DNA of 7,054 bases from an uncultured Prevotella sp. (lineage in GTDB: Bacteria > Bacteroidota > Bacteroidia > Bacteroidales > Bacteroidaceae). Below the pieces are notes generated by a model. The model was not told where the DNA came from and ran no database searches. It worked only from the letters and a program-made list of their open reading frames with translations. Location: positions 1 to 7,054 of the forward strand of contig CALZNR010000070.1 in the NCBI GenBank assembly GCA_945827565.1. Reading direction: 5' to 3'. The translations under genes were made by a program, and so were the position numbers. This document shows positions 1-6,558 of this stretch, in pieces (position 1 is the stretch's first letter; each line of letters starts with the position of its first letter).

Positions 1-44
1 CACACTGCATATCGTCGGCAGCGTCAGATGTGTATAAGAGACAG
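1..44 (+). other. Illumina Nextera adapter left in the assembly (not genomic)
   Basis: Bases 12-25 read TCGTCGGCAGCGTC and bases 26-44 read AGATGTGTATAAGAGACAG. Together these are the Nextera Read 1 adapter, ending in the Tn5 mosaic end. Bases 4-11 read ACTGCATA, which I recognise as an i5 index of the Nextera set (S506). Bases 1-3 (CAC) fit the last bases of the P5 flow-cell sequence. The order P5 end, index, Read 1 adapter, insert is exactly that of a library molecule, so the stretch is synthetic and the insert begins at base 45. It places false coding sequence on both strands: a C-terminal LSLIHI tail with a stop on the minus-strand protease, and an artificial MYKRQ start on the plus strand. 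Confidence 0.98.
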
Positions 45-941
45 CAGCTGGTCTGCCATGCGGTCAAAGGGCGATGTGCCGTCGTGTGGTCCGGCGTGGG
101 TACCAAGGCTCAGGTTCACCACGGCAGGTTTGCCCACCTCGTCGGCATAGTCGAACACGTATTTGATGGCGTTGGTGAAGTTCACGTTATCGTCGGATGC
201 CTCGCCCATGCTCACCAGCACGATGTCGGCATCGGGTGCTGCTCCGCAGAAGGCTCCGTCTGCCAGCAGTTTTGAACCGGCAGCGATGCAGGTTACATGG
301 GTGCCGTGCGAGTTGTTGGCAATGTCGCCGCCAGCCCATTCTATCTCGCTCTGCTCTTTTATCTCTGCGCCGTAGCCAAAGTTCTGGGGCGAGGGGAAGC
401 GTGTGGTTGGCTCTGTGCTCTGCTCCCACACACGCTTGATGCGGTTGTTGCCCTGGGCGTCATAGAAAGCCTTGTGACCGTAGTCAAAGCCGGCATCCAC
501 AATGCCTATCACCACTCCCTTGCCTGTGTAGGGCGATGAGAGCGATGTGCCTTGCAGCACAAGGTCGGTACCGGCGTCCTGGCGTGCCTTGTCCAGTTGC
601 TGCCTGCCCTTGCTTGCCAGTTGCAGGTGCTTCACTCCCGGCACCTGTGCCAGTGCCTGCAGGCGAGAGGCCTCCACACGTATGGTGGCCATGTTGCCGG
701 TGCGCATGCTTATCTGCGCTCCTGCCTGTTGCAGTGCCTGCCAGTCTATCTCGTCCTCGTCCACCATCAGGTAGGCGCTCAGCGTGGTGCTCAGTGCGGC
801 GCTGCGCTGTACGGGAGTGGCCTTGTTGATTTGTGCCATCTTGATGCGGGCGTTGGGAGCCAGCACGCTGTTGGGTTGTGCCTGTAGGGTGGCCAGGGGG
901 GCTGCCAGTGCCACCGCTATTGATATGAGTAGTCTCTTCAT
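45..941 (-). CDS. Secreted subtilisin-like serine protease (peptidase family S8), C-terminus cut off by contig end
   Basis: Predicted exported serine endopeptidase; only the first 299 residues are genomic. Residues 1-21 form a signal peptide (MKRLL start, hydrophobic core, likely cleavage after LQA before Q22), so it should pass through Sec and be cleaved by signal peptidase I. Residues ~40-115 resemble an inhibitor-type propeptide. The S8 catalytic domain starts near residue 135. The catalytic Asp is D149 in GIVDAGFD, the catalytic His is H212 in NSHGTHV, and NLSLG at 276-280 matches the substrate-binding strand. The oxyanion Asn and nucleophile Ser (GTSMA-type motif) would lie further on and are missing because the contig ends, not because of mutation. 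The reading frame appears to continue for six codons (LSLIHI) to a TGA, but these are adapter. The gene starts 30 bases after the Omp28-like gene and probably shares its transcript. A C-terminal type IX sorting domain is possible but cannot be seen. Confidence 0.9.
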
Positions 942-971
942 TCCTGTTGCTTGTTAGGTTGTTCGTTCAGC

Positions 972-2879
972 TTATTTCACACACACCTTGTAGGTCTTTG
1001 CCTGCTGGCCTTGTTGCACGCGCACCATGTATATGCCGGCACCGTTGGTGCGTGCGCCGGGCATCTGTGCACCTGCCATGTTATACACACGGTAGTTGTC
1101 ATACTGGCCGCTCACCTTGATGATGCCGTCTTGGGCATACACCTTGTGTGCTTGCTGTGTCTGGGTTGCGGGGGTGTCTATGCCGCTGGTATAGCCCTTC
1201 TGCACACTGTTCTCGCCCAGACGTGCCTCTACGGAGTTATACACCTGGCAGGCGTTGTAGTCGCTGTTCGAGTAGGCTGCCACGTAGCCCACCAGGCGCA
1301 TGTCTTTCAGCACGGTGGGCACTATGTTAGAGCCGTCCAGTTCGGGTGCCTCTGTACCCTCTGCCCAGTAGGTTGACCTGATTTGCTCGGGCAGGGTGTA
1401 TTGGGTTTTGTAGTGCACCACCTCGCCTGGCTTCAAATCCACCAGCAGTCCCCATGCACCTCCTGTCAGGGTGCCGCGGAACACGCTGTTGTGCACGTAG
1501 TCGCTGCCGCCCAGTACCTGATAGCTCTTGATGGAGTCTTGCACCAAGAACACGTTCAGGATATTCTCTGCCGAGGGGGTGGTGGTGTGGGTGTAGATGC
1601 CCATGTCGAGTGTCACCTCACGGGTGGCTTCGTTGTAGGTGGTTTCCATGCTCAGCGACACGTAGGGCTGTTGCAGGTTGGCATATTCCAGGTTGTGCTC
1701 TATGTCGCTCTGCACGGTGTTTACGATGGGGGCGGATGATACGGCGGTGTTGGTCAGGCGGTTGAACATCACGGCGGGGGCAAAGGTGGTGCCCACGCCA
1801 TAGAACCAGCAGTATTCTCCGTCTTCTTTCATGGTGAAGCGGTCGGCCTCATAGCCGGCGTGGTGCGACACCTGTATCAGGTTCTTCATGCCCGACTCTT
1901 CCAGCACGCGGTGCAGCGTGCTGTGGCCCGAGGGACAGTTGGAGCAGGTCTGACTGGTGAAGTTCTCTATCAGTATGTTGCGTTCCATGTCGGCGGGATA
2001 GAAGTATGCCACATCGCTCACCTTGTTGTCGGTGATGTCGGCATCGCCGTCGGCGCTGTTCACCTGGCTCACCTCTATGCTCACGGGCAGACTGCAGTTG
2101 CCCTCGGTGCTGCTCAGGGGCACGTCGATGCTGTAGGTGCTGCCGGGCAGAATGTTCAGGTTGGTCAGTGCCATGTGCTGTGCAGGTTGCGAGCCCACCT
2201 GTATATCCACGGTCATGTCGGTCACGGTGTTGCTGCCAATGTTGAGTATGGTGCCGTTCACCTGGTAGGTTTCGCCGCTGCGGTAGTAGGCGGTGATGGG
2301 TATGTTTTTCATCATCACGTCGTTAAAGGCGGGTGCATCGTTGATGGTGGCACGTACGTTCACGGCGCCCACTCCTCTGCCATACACATCCATCCATTTG
2401 CCCTCGTCGTAGGCAAAGCAGCAGTCCTGGATGTCTTGACTGAAGTCGGCAGAGCAGAACTGGTAACTGCTGTTGATCTCGCCGAGATAGCCCACATAGA
2501 TGGCCTGCTCGTCGCCTGTAATGGTGTAGGGGTTTGACAGGGTGGCCGACTGCCACACGTTGGCGGTGGCAATGGTGGCTGTTTCTGAGCGCACGGGGTC
2601 GGCGGTCAGGTCGGTGCTCACAAACAGGGTAATCTTCGAGCCTGTGGTACGCTTGGAACCCACCACAAACTCCACGCCACTGATGGTGCTTCCCTTCAGT
2701 GTCTTTATCTTCTCGGCATCCATTTTGATGCACACGCCCTGTGTGCCGCCTGTGGTCACCCTAAAGATTTTACTTTTCGATGCCTCGCCCGTGGTGTAGC
2801 CAAACGACCATGCCAGCAGTTGGCTGGGCAACAAGGAGAGCAGTGCTCCAATCAGTAGTGATAGTGTAGATTTCTTCAT
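972..2879 (-). CDS. Secreted Omp28-like protein with thioredoxin-type CxxC motif and C-terminal sorting domain
   Basis: 635-residue exported protein. Residues 1-23 are a signal peptide (MKKS, hydrophobic core, cleavage likely after LLA). There is no lipobox cysteine, so it is not an obvious lipoprotein. Residues ~25-180 are beta-rich and look like an adhesin or carbohydrate-binding-type module. Residues ~185-295 resemble a CARDB/Ig-like domain (VNGTILNIGS, then DNKVSDVAYF). Residues ~298-400 resemble the Omp28 family, with a thioredoxin-like core: NILIENFTSQTCSNCPSGH holds C312-x-x-C315, and FAPAV (P368) fits the cis-proline position. Residues ~578-635 match a type A type IX secretion sorting domain (RVYNMAGAQ, GIYMVRV, terminal KVCVK). 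I infer export through the outer membrane and surface attachment or release. Function is unproven: a thiol-disulfide role is suggested by CxxC but Omp28 members are mostly uncharacterised. The 54-base gap upstream has an A-rich leader before the ATG and no clear promoter. Confidence 0.82.
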   Translation of the reverse strand: MKKSTLSLLIGALLSLLPSQLLAWSFGYTTGEASKSKIFRVTTGGTQGVCIKMDAEKIKTLKGSTISGVEFVVGSKRTTGSKITLFVSTDLTADPVRSETATIATANVWQSATLSNPYTITGDEQAIYVGYLGEINSSYQFCSADFSQDIQDCCFAYDEGKWMDVYGRGVGAVNVRATINDAPAFNDVMMKNIPITAYYRSGETYQVNGTILNIGSNTVTDMTVDIQVGSQPAQHMALTNLNILPGSTYSIDVPLSSTEGNCSLPVSIEVSQVNSADGDADITDNKVSDVAYFYPADMERNILIENFTSQTCSNCPSGHSTLHRVLEESGMKNLIQVSHHAGYEADRFTMKEDGEYCWFYGVGTTFAPAVMFNRLTNTAVSSAPIVNTVQSDIEHNLEYANLQQPYVSLSMETTYNEATREVTLDMGIYTHTTTPSAENILNVFLVQDSIKSYQVLGGSDYVHNSVFRGTLTGGAWGLLVDLKPGEVVHYKTQYTLPEQIRSTYWAEGTEAPELDGSNIVPTVLKDMRLVGYVAAYSNSDYNACQVYNSVEARLGENSVQKGYTSGIDTPATQTQQAHKVYAQDGIIKVSGQYDNYRVYNMAGAQMPGARTNGAGIYMVRVQQGQQAKTYKVCVK

Positions 2880-2933
2880 GTTGATATTGTATTAGTTATG
2901 TTTTTTGTTTTCTGGTTCAATATGCAGGCTGCC

Positions 2934-3575
2934 TCATTGGCTGTCTGGCCGATAGGTGTCTGACGTCTCGCCCAGCAGCACGGCAGCCTCTGGACCCATG
3001 TTGAACAGCAGGTCCAGGATGCTGAGGTGGGGTATGAATCCGTGCTTGTGGGCAAACACCTGATAGTAGGGCTTCAGCGGTGCGCCTTCTTCCTGCACGG
3101 GCCGCTTGGGGTGTATGCTCTCGCGGTAGTCGGCAATGCCCTGTGTGCTACATTCTTCGGCGGTGAGATAGCGCTGGCTCTCTGTAATGTGCGGACGGAT
3201 GTCGAGCAGTTGGCACATACGGAGGCATATTTCACGGTTGAAGTCGTACAGATAGGTGTAGCGCTTTTCAAAAAACGGGCGTATGTCGTCGGCATAATAG
3301 TCAAAGAAGGGCGACTCGCTGTAGGCCGACAGCAGGGCGTGCCAGTGCAGGTGCCGCCAGTTGCCGTGGTCGCTGATGCGCACCCTGTTGCCTGCCTGTC
3401 GCTCCACGGGCACGGTGAGCACCTGGGTGCCCTGTGTGGTGGCTATCACGCAGCGGTTGCGGTAGGTCTGCTTCTGGTAGTTGTCGTGTGCCTCTATGAC
3501 GGCTTCCCTGTGCATCACCATTTTGTGATACCACTCTATGGGGCCGAAGTAGGTGGATGATAGCAGTGCGGTCAT
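2934..3575 (-). CDS. WbqC-family protein
   Basis: 213-residue cytoplasmic protein of the WbqC-like family (named after a gene in O-antigen clusters). No signal peptide or membrane segment is visible. Recognisable family stretches are the N-terminal STYFGPIEWY (7-16), the NYQKQTYRNRC segment (32-42), the NWRHLHWHALLSAYSESPFF segment (72-91), and the C-terminal KHGFIPHLSILDLLFNMGPE (177-196), which is the most typical. The length fits the family. The biochemical role is not established; some members sit in polysaccharide or glycan clusters and are thought to take part in sugar-nucleotide or glycolipid chemistry, but nothing here proves that. The ATG lies 3 bases after the stop of the pseudo-signal-peptidase gene, so the two are probably translationally coupled. 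As I recall, signal peptidase next to a WbqC gene is a recurring arrangement in Bacteroidota. Confidence 0.85.
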   Translation of the reverse strand: MTALLSSTYFGPIEWYHKMVMHREAVIEAHDNYQKQTYRNRCVIATTQGTQVLTVPVERQAGNRVRISDHGNWRHLHWHALLSAYSESPFFDYYADDIRPFFEKRYTYLYDFNREICLRMCQLLDIRPHITESQRYLTAEECSTQGIADYRESIHPKRPVQEEGAPLKPYYQVFAHKHGFIPHLSILDLLFNMGPEAAVLLGETSDTYRPDSQ

Positions 3576-3578
3576 GGC

Positions 3579-4118
3579 TCAGGGCAGGGATAGGAAACAT
3601 CTGTGGCGGTCTATGCCGCTGCTGTCTATATGATAGAGCACCATGGTGGCCTTGCCTATGATTTGCTGCTCCTCTACCAGGGTGGTGCCGGCTGCTGCCT
3701 CTGTGCGTAGCGGCTGCAGGGGCTCCAGCAGGTAGTAGTTGGTGCGTGCGCAGGTGCTCTTGATGCCGGGCACCACCACCAGCCCTTTGGGGTGGGGCAG
3801 GGTGTCGCCGGGCAGTGCCTTGCAGCGTGCCAGCATCTTGCCGTGGTGTGGCTTGCCTGTTGTCTCGAACACCACGATGTCGCCGCGCCTCACGGGTTGC
3901 TGCCACAGTCGGCCGTAGCCAAAGAGGCCGCCCTCGGTGCCTGTGCGCAGTCCGTAGCTCCAGCGGTTCACCACAATGCGGTCGCCTTGTTGCAGCATGG
4001 GCTCAAACGCCGGTCCGTCGATGGTGCACAGGGTGAGGGCTGTGGCTCTGAAGAAGAGCATCAGTGCCACGGTCACTGCCAGTGCCAGCAGAAAGCGTAG
4101 AAACAGGTTGAGGCGCAT
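3579..4118 (-). CDS. S26 signal peptidase I homologue lacking catalytic Ser and Lys (probable pseudo-enzyme)
   Basis: 179-residue membrane-anchored protein. One transmembrane segment (residues ~5-30, MRLNLFLRF then hydrophobic) precedes a small periplasmic S26 domain. Homology to LepB is clear from GDRIVVNRWSYGLRTG (45-60), RRGDIVVF (77-84), ALPGD (101-105) and IIGKATMV (153-160). The catalytic positions are changed. The Ser-Met-x-Pro box reads GPAFEPML, putting Ala (A37) where Ser should be. The Lys-Arg box reads LARCKALPGD, putting A97 where the general-base Lys should be. The GDNRxNSxDSR box is replaced around 131-136 by LEPLQP. The frame is intact, so this is not simple gene decay. It follows the active lepB by 18 bases and precedes the wbqC-like gene by 3. 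It is predicted not to cleave signal peptides; a regulatory, scaffolding or substrate-binding role beside LepB is possible but unproven. The domain is shorter than in the neighbouring LepB (179 versus 474 residues). Confidence 0.85.
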   Translation of the reverse strand: MRLNLFLRFLLALAVTVALMLFFRATALTLCTIDGPAFEPMLQQGDRIVVNRWSYGLRTGTEGGLFGYGRLWQQPVRRGDIVVFETTGKPHHGKMLARCKALPGDTLPHPKGLVVVPGIKSTCARTNYYLLEPLQPLRTEAAAGTTLVEEQQIIGKATMVLYHIDSSGIDRHRCFLSLP

Positions 4119-4136
4119 GCTGTGGAGCGTAGGGGG

Positions 4137-5561
4137 TTACTTGATGTTGTCAACGATGCTGAACAGGCGGCTCCAGCGTATGCCCGAGATGCCGTGCCTG
4201 TCGGGGTCGCTCGACCACCATATAAAGATGGGCTTGCCCACAATATGGTCTTCGGGCACAAAGCCCCAGTAGCGTGAGTCAGCAGAGTTGTGCCTGTTGT
4301 CGCCCATCATCCAGTAGTAGTCCATCTTGAAGGTGTATTTGTCGGTGAGGGTGCCGTTGATGTATATGGCACCGTTCTTCACCTGCACGTCATTGCCTTC
4401 ATACACGCGTATGGGGCGGTCGTAGATGGTGATGTTGTCCAATGTAAGGCGCAGGGTCTCTCCCTTCTTGGGTATCCACACCGGACCGTAGTTGTCGCGT
4501 GTCCAGTGCTTGTTGCCGTCGTGCGGGTAGATGCCGTCGGGGCTGCTGTCGGTGTTCAGGCGTATGCTCTTCACCAGGTCTTTGCTGGTGTTCAGTGTGG
4601 CCACGGCATACTGTGTGAGTGGCATGTAGCCGTTGTCGTGCAGACTTCTCAGGTCTTCAAACGAGATGCCCAGCTCTTGTATCAGCTCTTCGGGAAGCTG
4701 CTGGTTCAGCTCCACATAGTAGGTGTATTGCACGTTGTCGGGCTCCTTGTTGGCCTTGCCGTCGAGATACACCACCCGGTTCTTTATCTGCAGGGTTTGT
4801 CCGGGCAGTCCCACGCAGCGCTTCACGTAGTTCTCGCGGCGGTCGGCGGGTCGGGTGATGATTTCTCCATATTCATCGGGGTGGGAGGCAATGTAGTTGC
4901 GCCCCAGGCGATACACCTCGGCATAGTATTCGCGCTGTTGCAGCAGTGTCAGCGAGTCGGGGTTGGGATGTGTGGGCCACAGCTGTTCGCCTATGCCGTA
5001 GCACATCAGGTAGAAGTCTTGCGCCTGATACATGGGGGCGCTGCACAGGGTGTCGCCCGAGGGGTAGTTGAACACCACGATGTCGTTGACCTTGATGTTG
5101 CCCAGACCCTTCACACGGCGGTATTCCCACTGAGGCCATTCTATGTACGATTTGCAGTTGAACACGGGCAGTGTGTGCTGTGTCAGTGGCATGGTCAGAG
5201 GGGTTTGCGGCACACGTGGCCCGTAGCTCACCTTGCTCACAAACAGGTAGTCGCCCGTGAGCAGCGACTTCTCTAACGAACTGGAGGGTATCACATAGTT
5301 CTGGAAAAAGAACAGGTTGATGAAATACACAGCCACCAGTGCAAACACAATGGCATCAACCCACGACATGAGGAAGCGCACGGGGCCTTCGGCATCGCGC
5401 CACCACTGCCATCTTATCTTCTTGGTGATATACACGTCAAAGATGAAGGGCACCACCAGTAAGCCCCACCAGCTGCCTACCCAGCAGAGAAACACGAGAT
5501 AGAGTATCAGCACCACGGCAAACTTGAGCCATTGCATGCGTTGGGCTTGTATTTTGTTCAT
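4137..5561 (-). CDS. lepB: Signal peptidase I (S26), long Bacteroidota form
   Basis: 474-residue inner-membrane peptidase that removes signal peptides from Sec-exported proteins on the periplasmic side. Hydrophobic segments at ~12-28, ~30-45 and ~66-86 anchor it; the catalytic domain follows. Active-site box: IPSSSLEKSLLTGD (91-104), with S95 as nucleophile; the usual Met and Pro of SMxPTL are Leu and Lys here. The general-base lysine is K247 in NYVKRCVGLPG (244-254). GDNRHNSADSR (420-430) is complete and followed by GFVPEDHIVGKPIFIWW. About 150 residues separate Ser and Lys, compared with ~55 in the E. coli enzyme, because of an insertion at ~115-240. I believe a long LepB is normal for Bacteroidales. 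The gene begins 18 bases after dapB and is followed 18 bases later by its inactive paralogue. It is probably the housekeeping enzyme that processes the two exported proteins at the end of this gene set. Confidence 0.96.
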   Translation of the reverse strand: MNKIQAQRMQWLKFAVVLILYLVFLCWVGSWWGLLVVPFIFDVYITKKIRWQWWRDAEGPVRFLMSWVDAIVFALVAVYFINLFFFQNYVIPSSSLEKSLLTGDYLFVSKVSYGPRVPQTPLTMPLTQHTLPVFNCKSYIEWPQWEYRRVKGLGNIKVNDIVVFNYPSGDTLCSAPMYQAQDFYLMCYGIGEQLWPTHPNPDSLTLLQQREYYAEVYRLGRNYIASHPDEYGEIITRPADRRENYVKRCVGLPGQTLQIKNRVVYLDGKANKEPDNVQYTYYVELNQQLPEELIQELGISFEDLRSLHDNGYMPLTQYAVATLNTSKDLVKSIRLNTDSSPDGIYPHDGNKHWTRDNYGPVWIPKKGETLRLTLDNITIYDRPIRVYEGNDVQVKNGAIYINGTLTDKYTFKMDYYWMMGDNRHNSADSRYWGFVPEDHIVGKPIFIWWSSDPDRHGISGIRWSRLFSIVDNIK

Positions 5562-5579
5562 ATTGATTCGGGGGTTTTG

Positions 5580-6335
5580 TTAGAACTGAAACATGTCGCT
5601 GATGGTGAGCAGTCCGCTGTGACTGGCGGTAAACTCGGCTGCCAGCACGGCACCCAGGGCAAAGCCTTGGCGCGAGTGGGCATCGTGGGTAATGGTGATG
5701 CAGTCGGCAGGCGAATCGTAGGTGATGCTGTGTATGCCCGGCACCTCGCCGCGGCGGATGCTGTCGATGACAAGGGCGTCGGCGGCAGTATCGGTGGCGG
5801 GGGTCACGCTGCCGTCGGCATTGGTCACCTGGCCCACACACCACTGCTGCTTGCGGTCAAGCCTGCCTACTATCTCTTCTGCCAGGGTAATGGCGGTGCC
5901 GCTGGGATGGTCCAGCTTGTGCACATGGTGCACCTCTTCCATCCGCACGTCATACTGTGGAAAATCGTTCATAATGCGTGCCAAATAGCGGTTCACTGCC
6001 GAGAATATGGCCACGCCAATAGAGAAGTTGGAAGCCCAGAACAGCGTCTGACCTCCCTCGCTGCACAGGCGGCGCACCTCGTCGCCATGCTCCTTCATCC
6101 AACCTGTGGAACCGCTCACCACCTTCACGTTCTTGGCAAAGGCCTTCAGATAGTTGCCATAGGCGGCCTGCGGAGCGGTGAACTCAATGGCCACATCGGC
6201 AGAGGCAAAGGCCTCACTCTCAAAATCCTGCTGATTGTCAACGTCGATAATACTCACAATCTCATGGCCACGGCCCAGGGCTATCTGCTCTATCATCTTG
6301 CCCATCTTGCCGTAGCCTATTAACGCTATCTTCAT
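5580..6335 (-). CDS. dapB: 4-hydroxy-tetrahydrodipicolinate reductase
   Basis: Cytoplasmic enzyme of the diaminopimelate/lysine pathway. It reduces the dehydrated product of DapA to tetrahydrodipicolinate with NAD(P)H, supplying precursor for lysine and peptidoglycan cross-links. The 251 residues fit the family length. The N-terminal Rossmann motif is IGYGKMGKMIE (6-16), with D31 at the end of the second strand, a position that influences cofactor choice. EFTAP at 51-55 and SGSTGW at 74-79 are typical, as is NFSIGV at 103-108. The catalytic signature EEVHHVHKLDHPSGTA lies at 133-148, with H136 and K140 corresponding to E. coli His159 and Lys163. The C-terminus SDMFQF is complete. It is the first gene of the minus-strand set, with a Bacteroidota-type promoter about 90 bases upstream. 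No lysine riboswitch fits in the short leader. The start ATG opens directly on the Rossmann strand, so the start is secure. Confidence 0.97.
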   Translation of the reverse strand: MKIALIGYGKMGKMIEQIALGRGHEIVSIIDVDNQQDFESEAFASADVAIEFTAPQAAYGNYLKAFAKNVKVVSGSTGWMKEHGDEVRRLCSEGGQTLFWASNFSIGVAIFSAVNRYLARIMNDFPQYDVRMEEVHHVHKLDHPSGTAITLAEEIVGRLDRKQQWCVGQVTNADGSVTPATDTAADALVIDSIRRGEVPGIHSITYDSPADCITITHDAHSRQGFALGAVLAAEFTASHSGLLTISDMFQF

Positions 6336-6424
6336 ACTTTATTATAATGTATTCAAGTTTCGCAGCCGCTTAACTTCTTTATTTTCCCTTACTTACAAGG
6401 GCAGGGCGGTGCACTTACTCCGTG
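6336..6424 (-). other. Untranslated leader of dapB
   Basis: This AT-rich stretch of about 85 bases lies between the predicted start site and the dapB ATG. It contains one small inverted repeat, CCCTT at 6386-6390 and AAGGG at 6397-6401 with a 6-base loop. In the transcript this is followed by A-rich rather than U-rich sequence, so it does not look like an attenuator. I see no riboswitch core or leader peptide. Confidence 0.45.
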
Positions 6425-6458
6425 CAAAGGTACGGATTATAAACTACATGCGTGCAAA
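6425..6458 (-). promoter_or_regulatory. Bacteroidota-type promoter for the dapB-lepB gene set
   Basis: On the minus strand, 6432-6425 reads TACCTTTG, a perfect match to the -7 consensus TAnnTTTG. A TTTG at 6458-6455 lies 22 bases upstream and fits the -33 element. Transcription should start near 6418-6421, giving a leader of roughly 85 bases before dapB. No other perfect -7 match was found in the short gaps between the six genes, so this may drive all of them. Confidence 0.7.
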
Positions 6459-6498
6459 AGATGCAATTTTTTACATTTTTATACTTTCTTTTTCGATA

Positions 6499-6533
6499 TT
6501 GAACACTATGTGCACAAATGCTACCTAACTTTG
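6499..6533 (+). promoter_or_regulatory. Bacteroidota-type promoter for the RteC-like gene
   Basis: TAACTTTG at 6526-6533 is a perfect TAnnTTTG -7 element. A weak -33 candidate, TTG at 6499-6501, lies 24 bases upstream, at the long end of the usual spacing. The predicted transcript starts just after 6533 and has a leader of about 20-25 bases that ends in an A-rich run (6548-6554) before the ATG at 6559. This supports both the plus-strand gene and its start codon. Confidence 0.65.
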
Positions 6534-6558
6534 CACCCGATAACCAACAAAAAATGCT

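Noticed and set aside
30..275. Plus-strand frame starting MYKRQ
   Set aside because: Its start lies in the Nextera adapter and the rest is antisense to the protease.
45..941. Inactive protease lacking its catalytic serine
   Set aside because: The Ser region lies beyond the contig end; its absence comes from truncation at the adapter, not from mutation.
1860..2537. 225-residue open frame on the plus strand inside the Omp28-like gene
   Set aside because: Same His/Val/Gly-rich shadow pattern; the opposite strand encodes a coherent signal peptide, CxxC domain and sorting domain.
2880..2933. Promoter or terminator in the gap between the wbqC-like and Omp28-like genes
   Set aside because: No TAnnTTTG match on the minus strand and no stable hairpin with a T-run; only an A-rich leader is visible.
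4290..5276. 328-residue open frame on the plus strand inside lepB
   Set aside because: It is antisense to a confidently identified lepB, with a Val/His/Gly-rich composition typical of a reverse shadow in GC-rich codons.
6386..6401. CCCTT/AAGGG hairpin as an attenuator of dapB
   Set aside because: The stem is only 5 bp and is followed by A-rich rather than U-rich RNA in the transcribed direction.
6336..6424. Possible lysine riboswitch in front of dapB
   Set aside because: The leader is only about 85 bases, roughly half the length of a lysine riboswitch, and lacks any extended paired structure that I can find.
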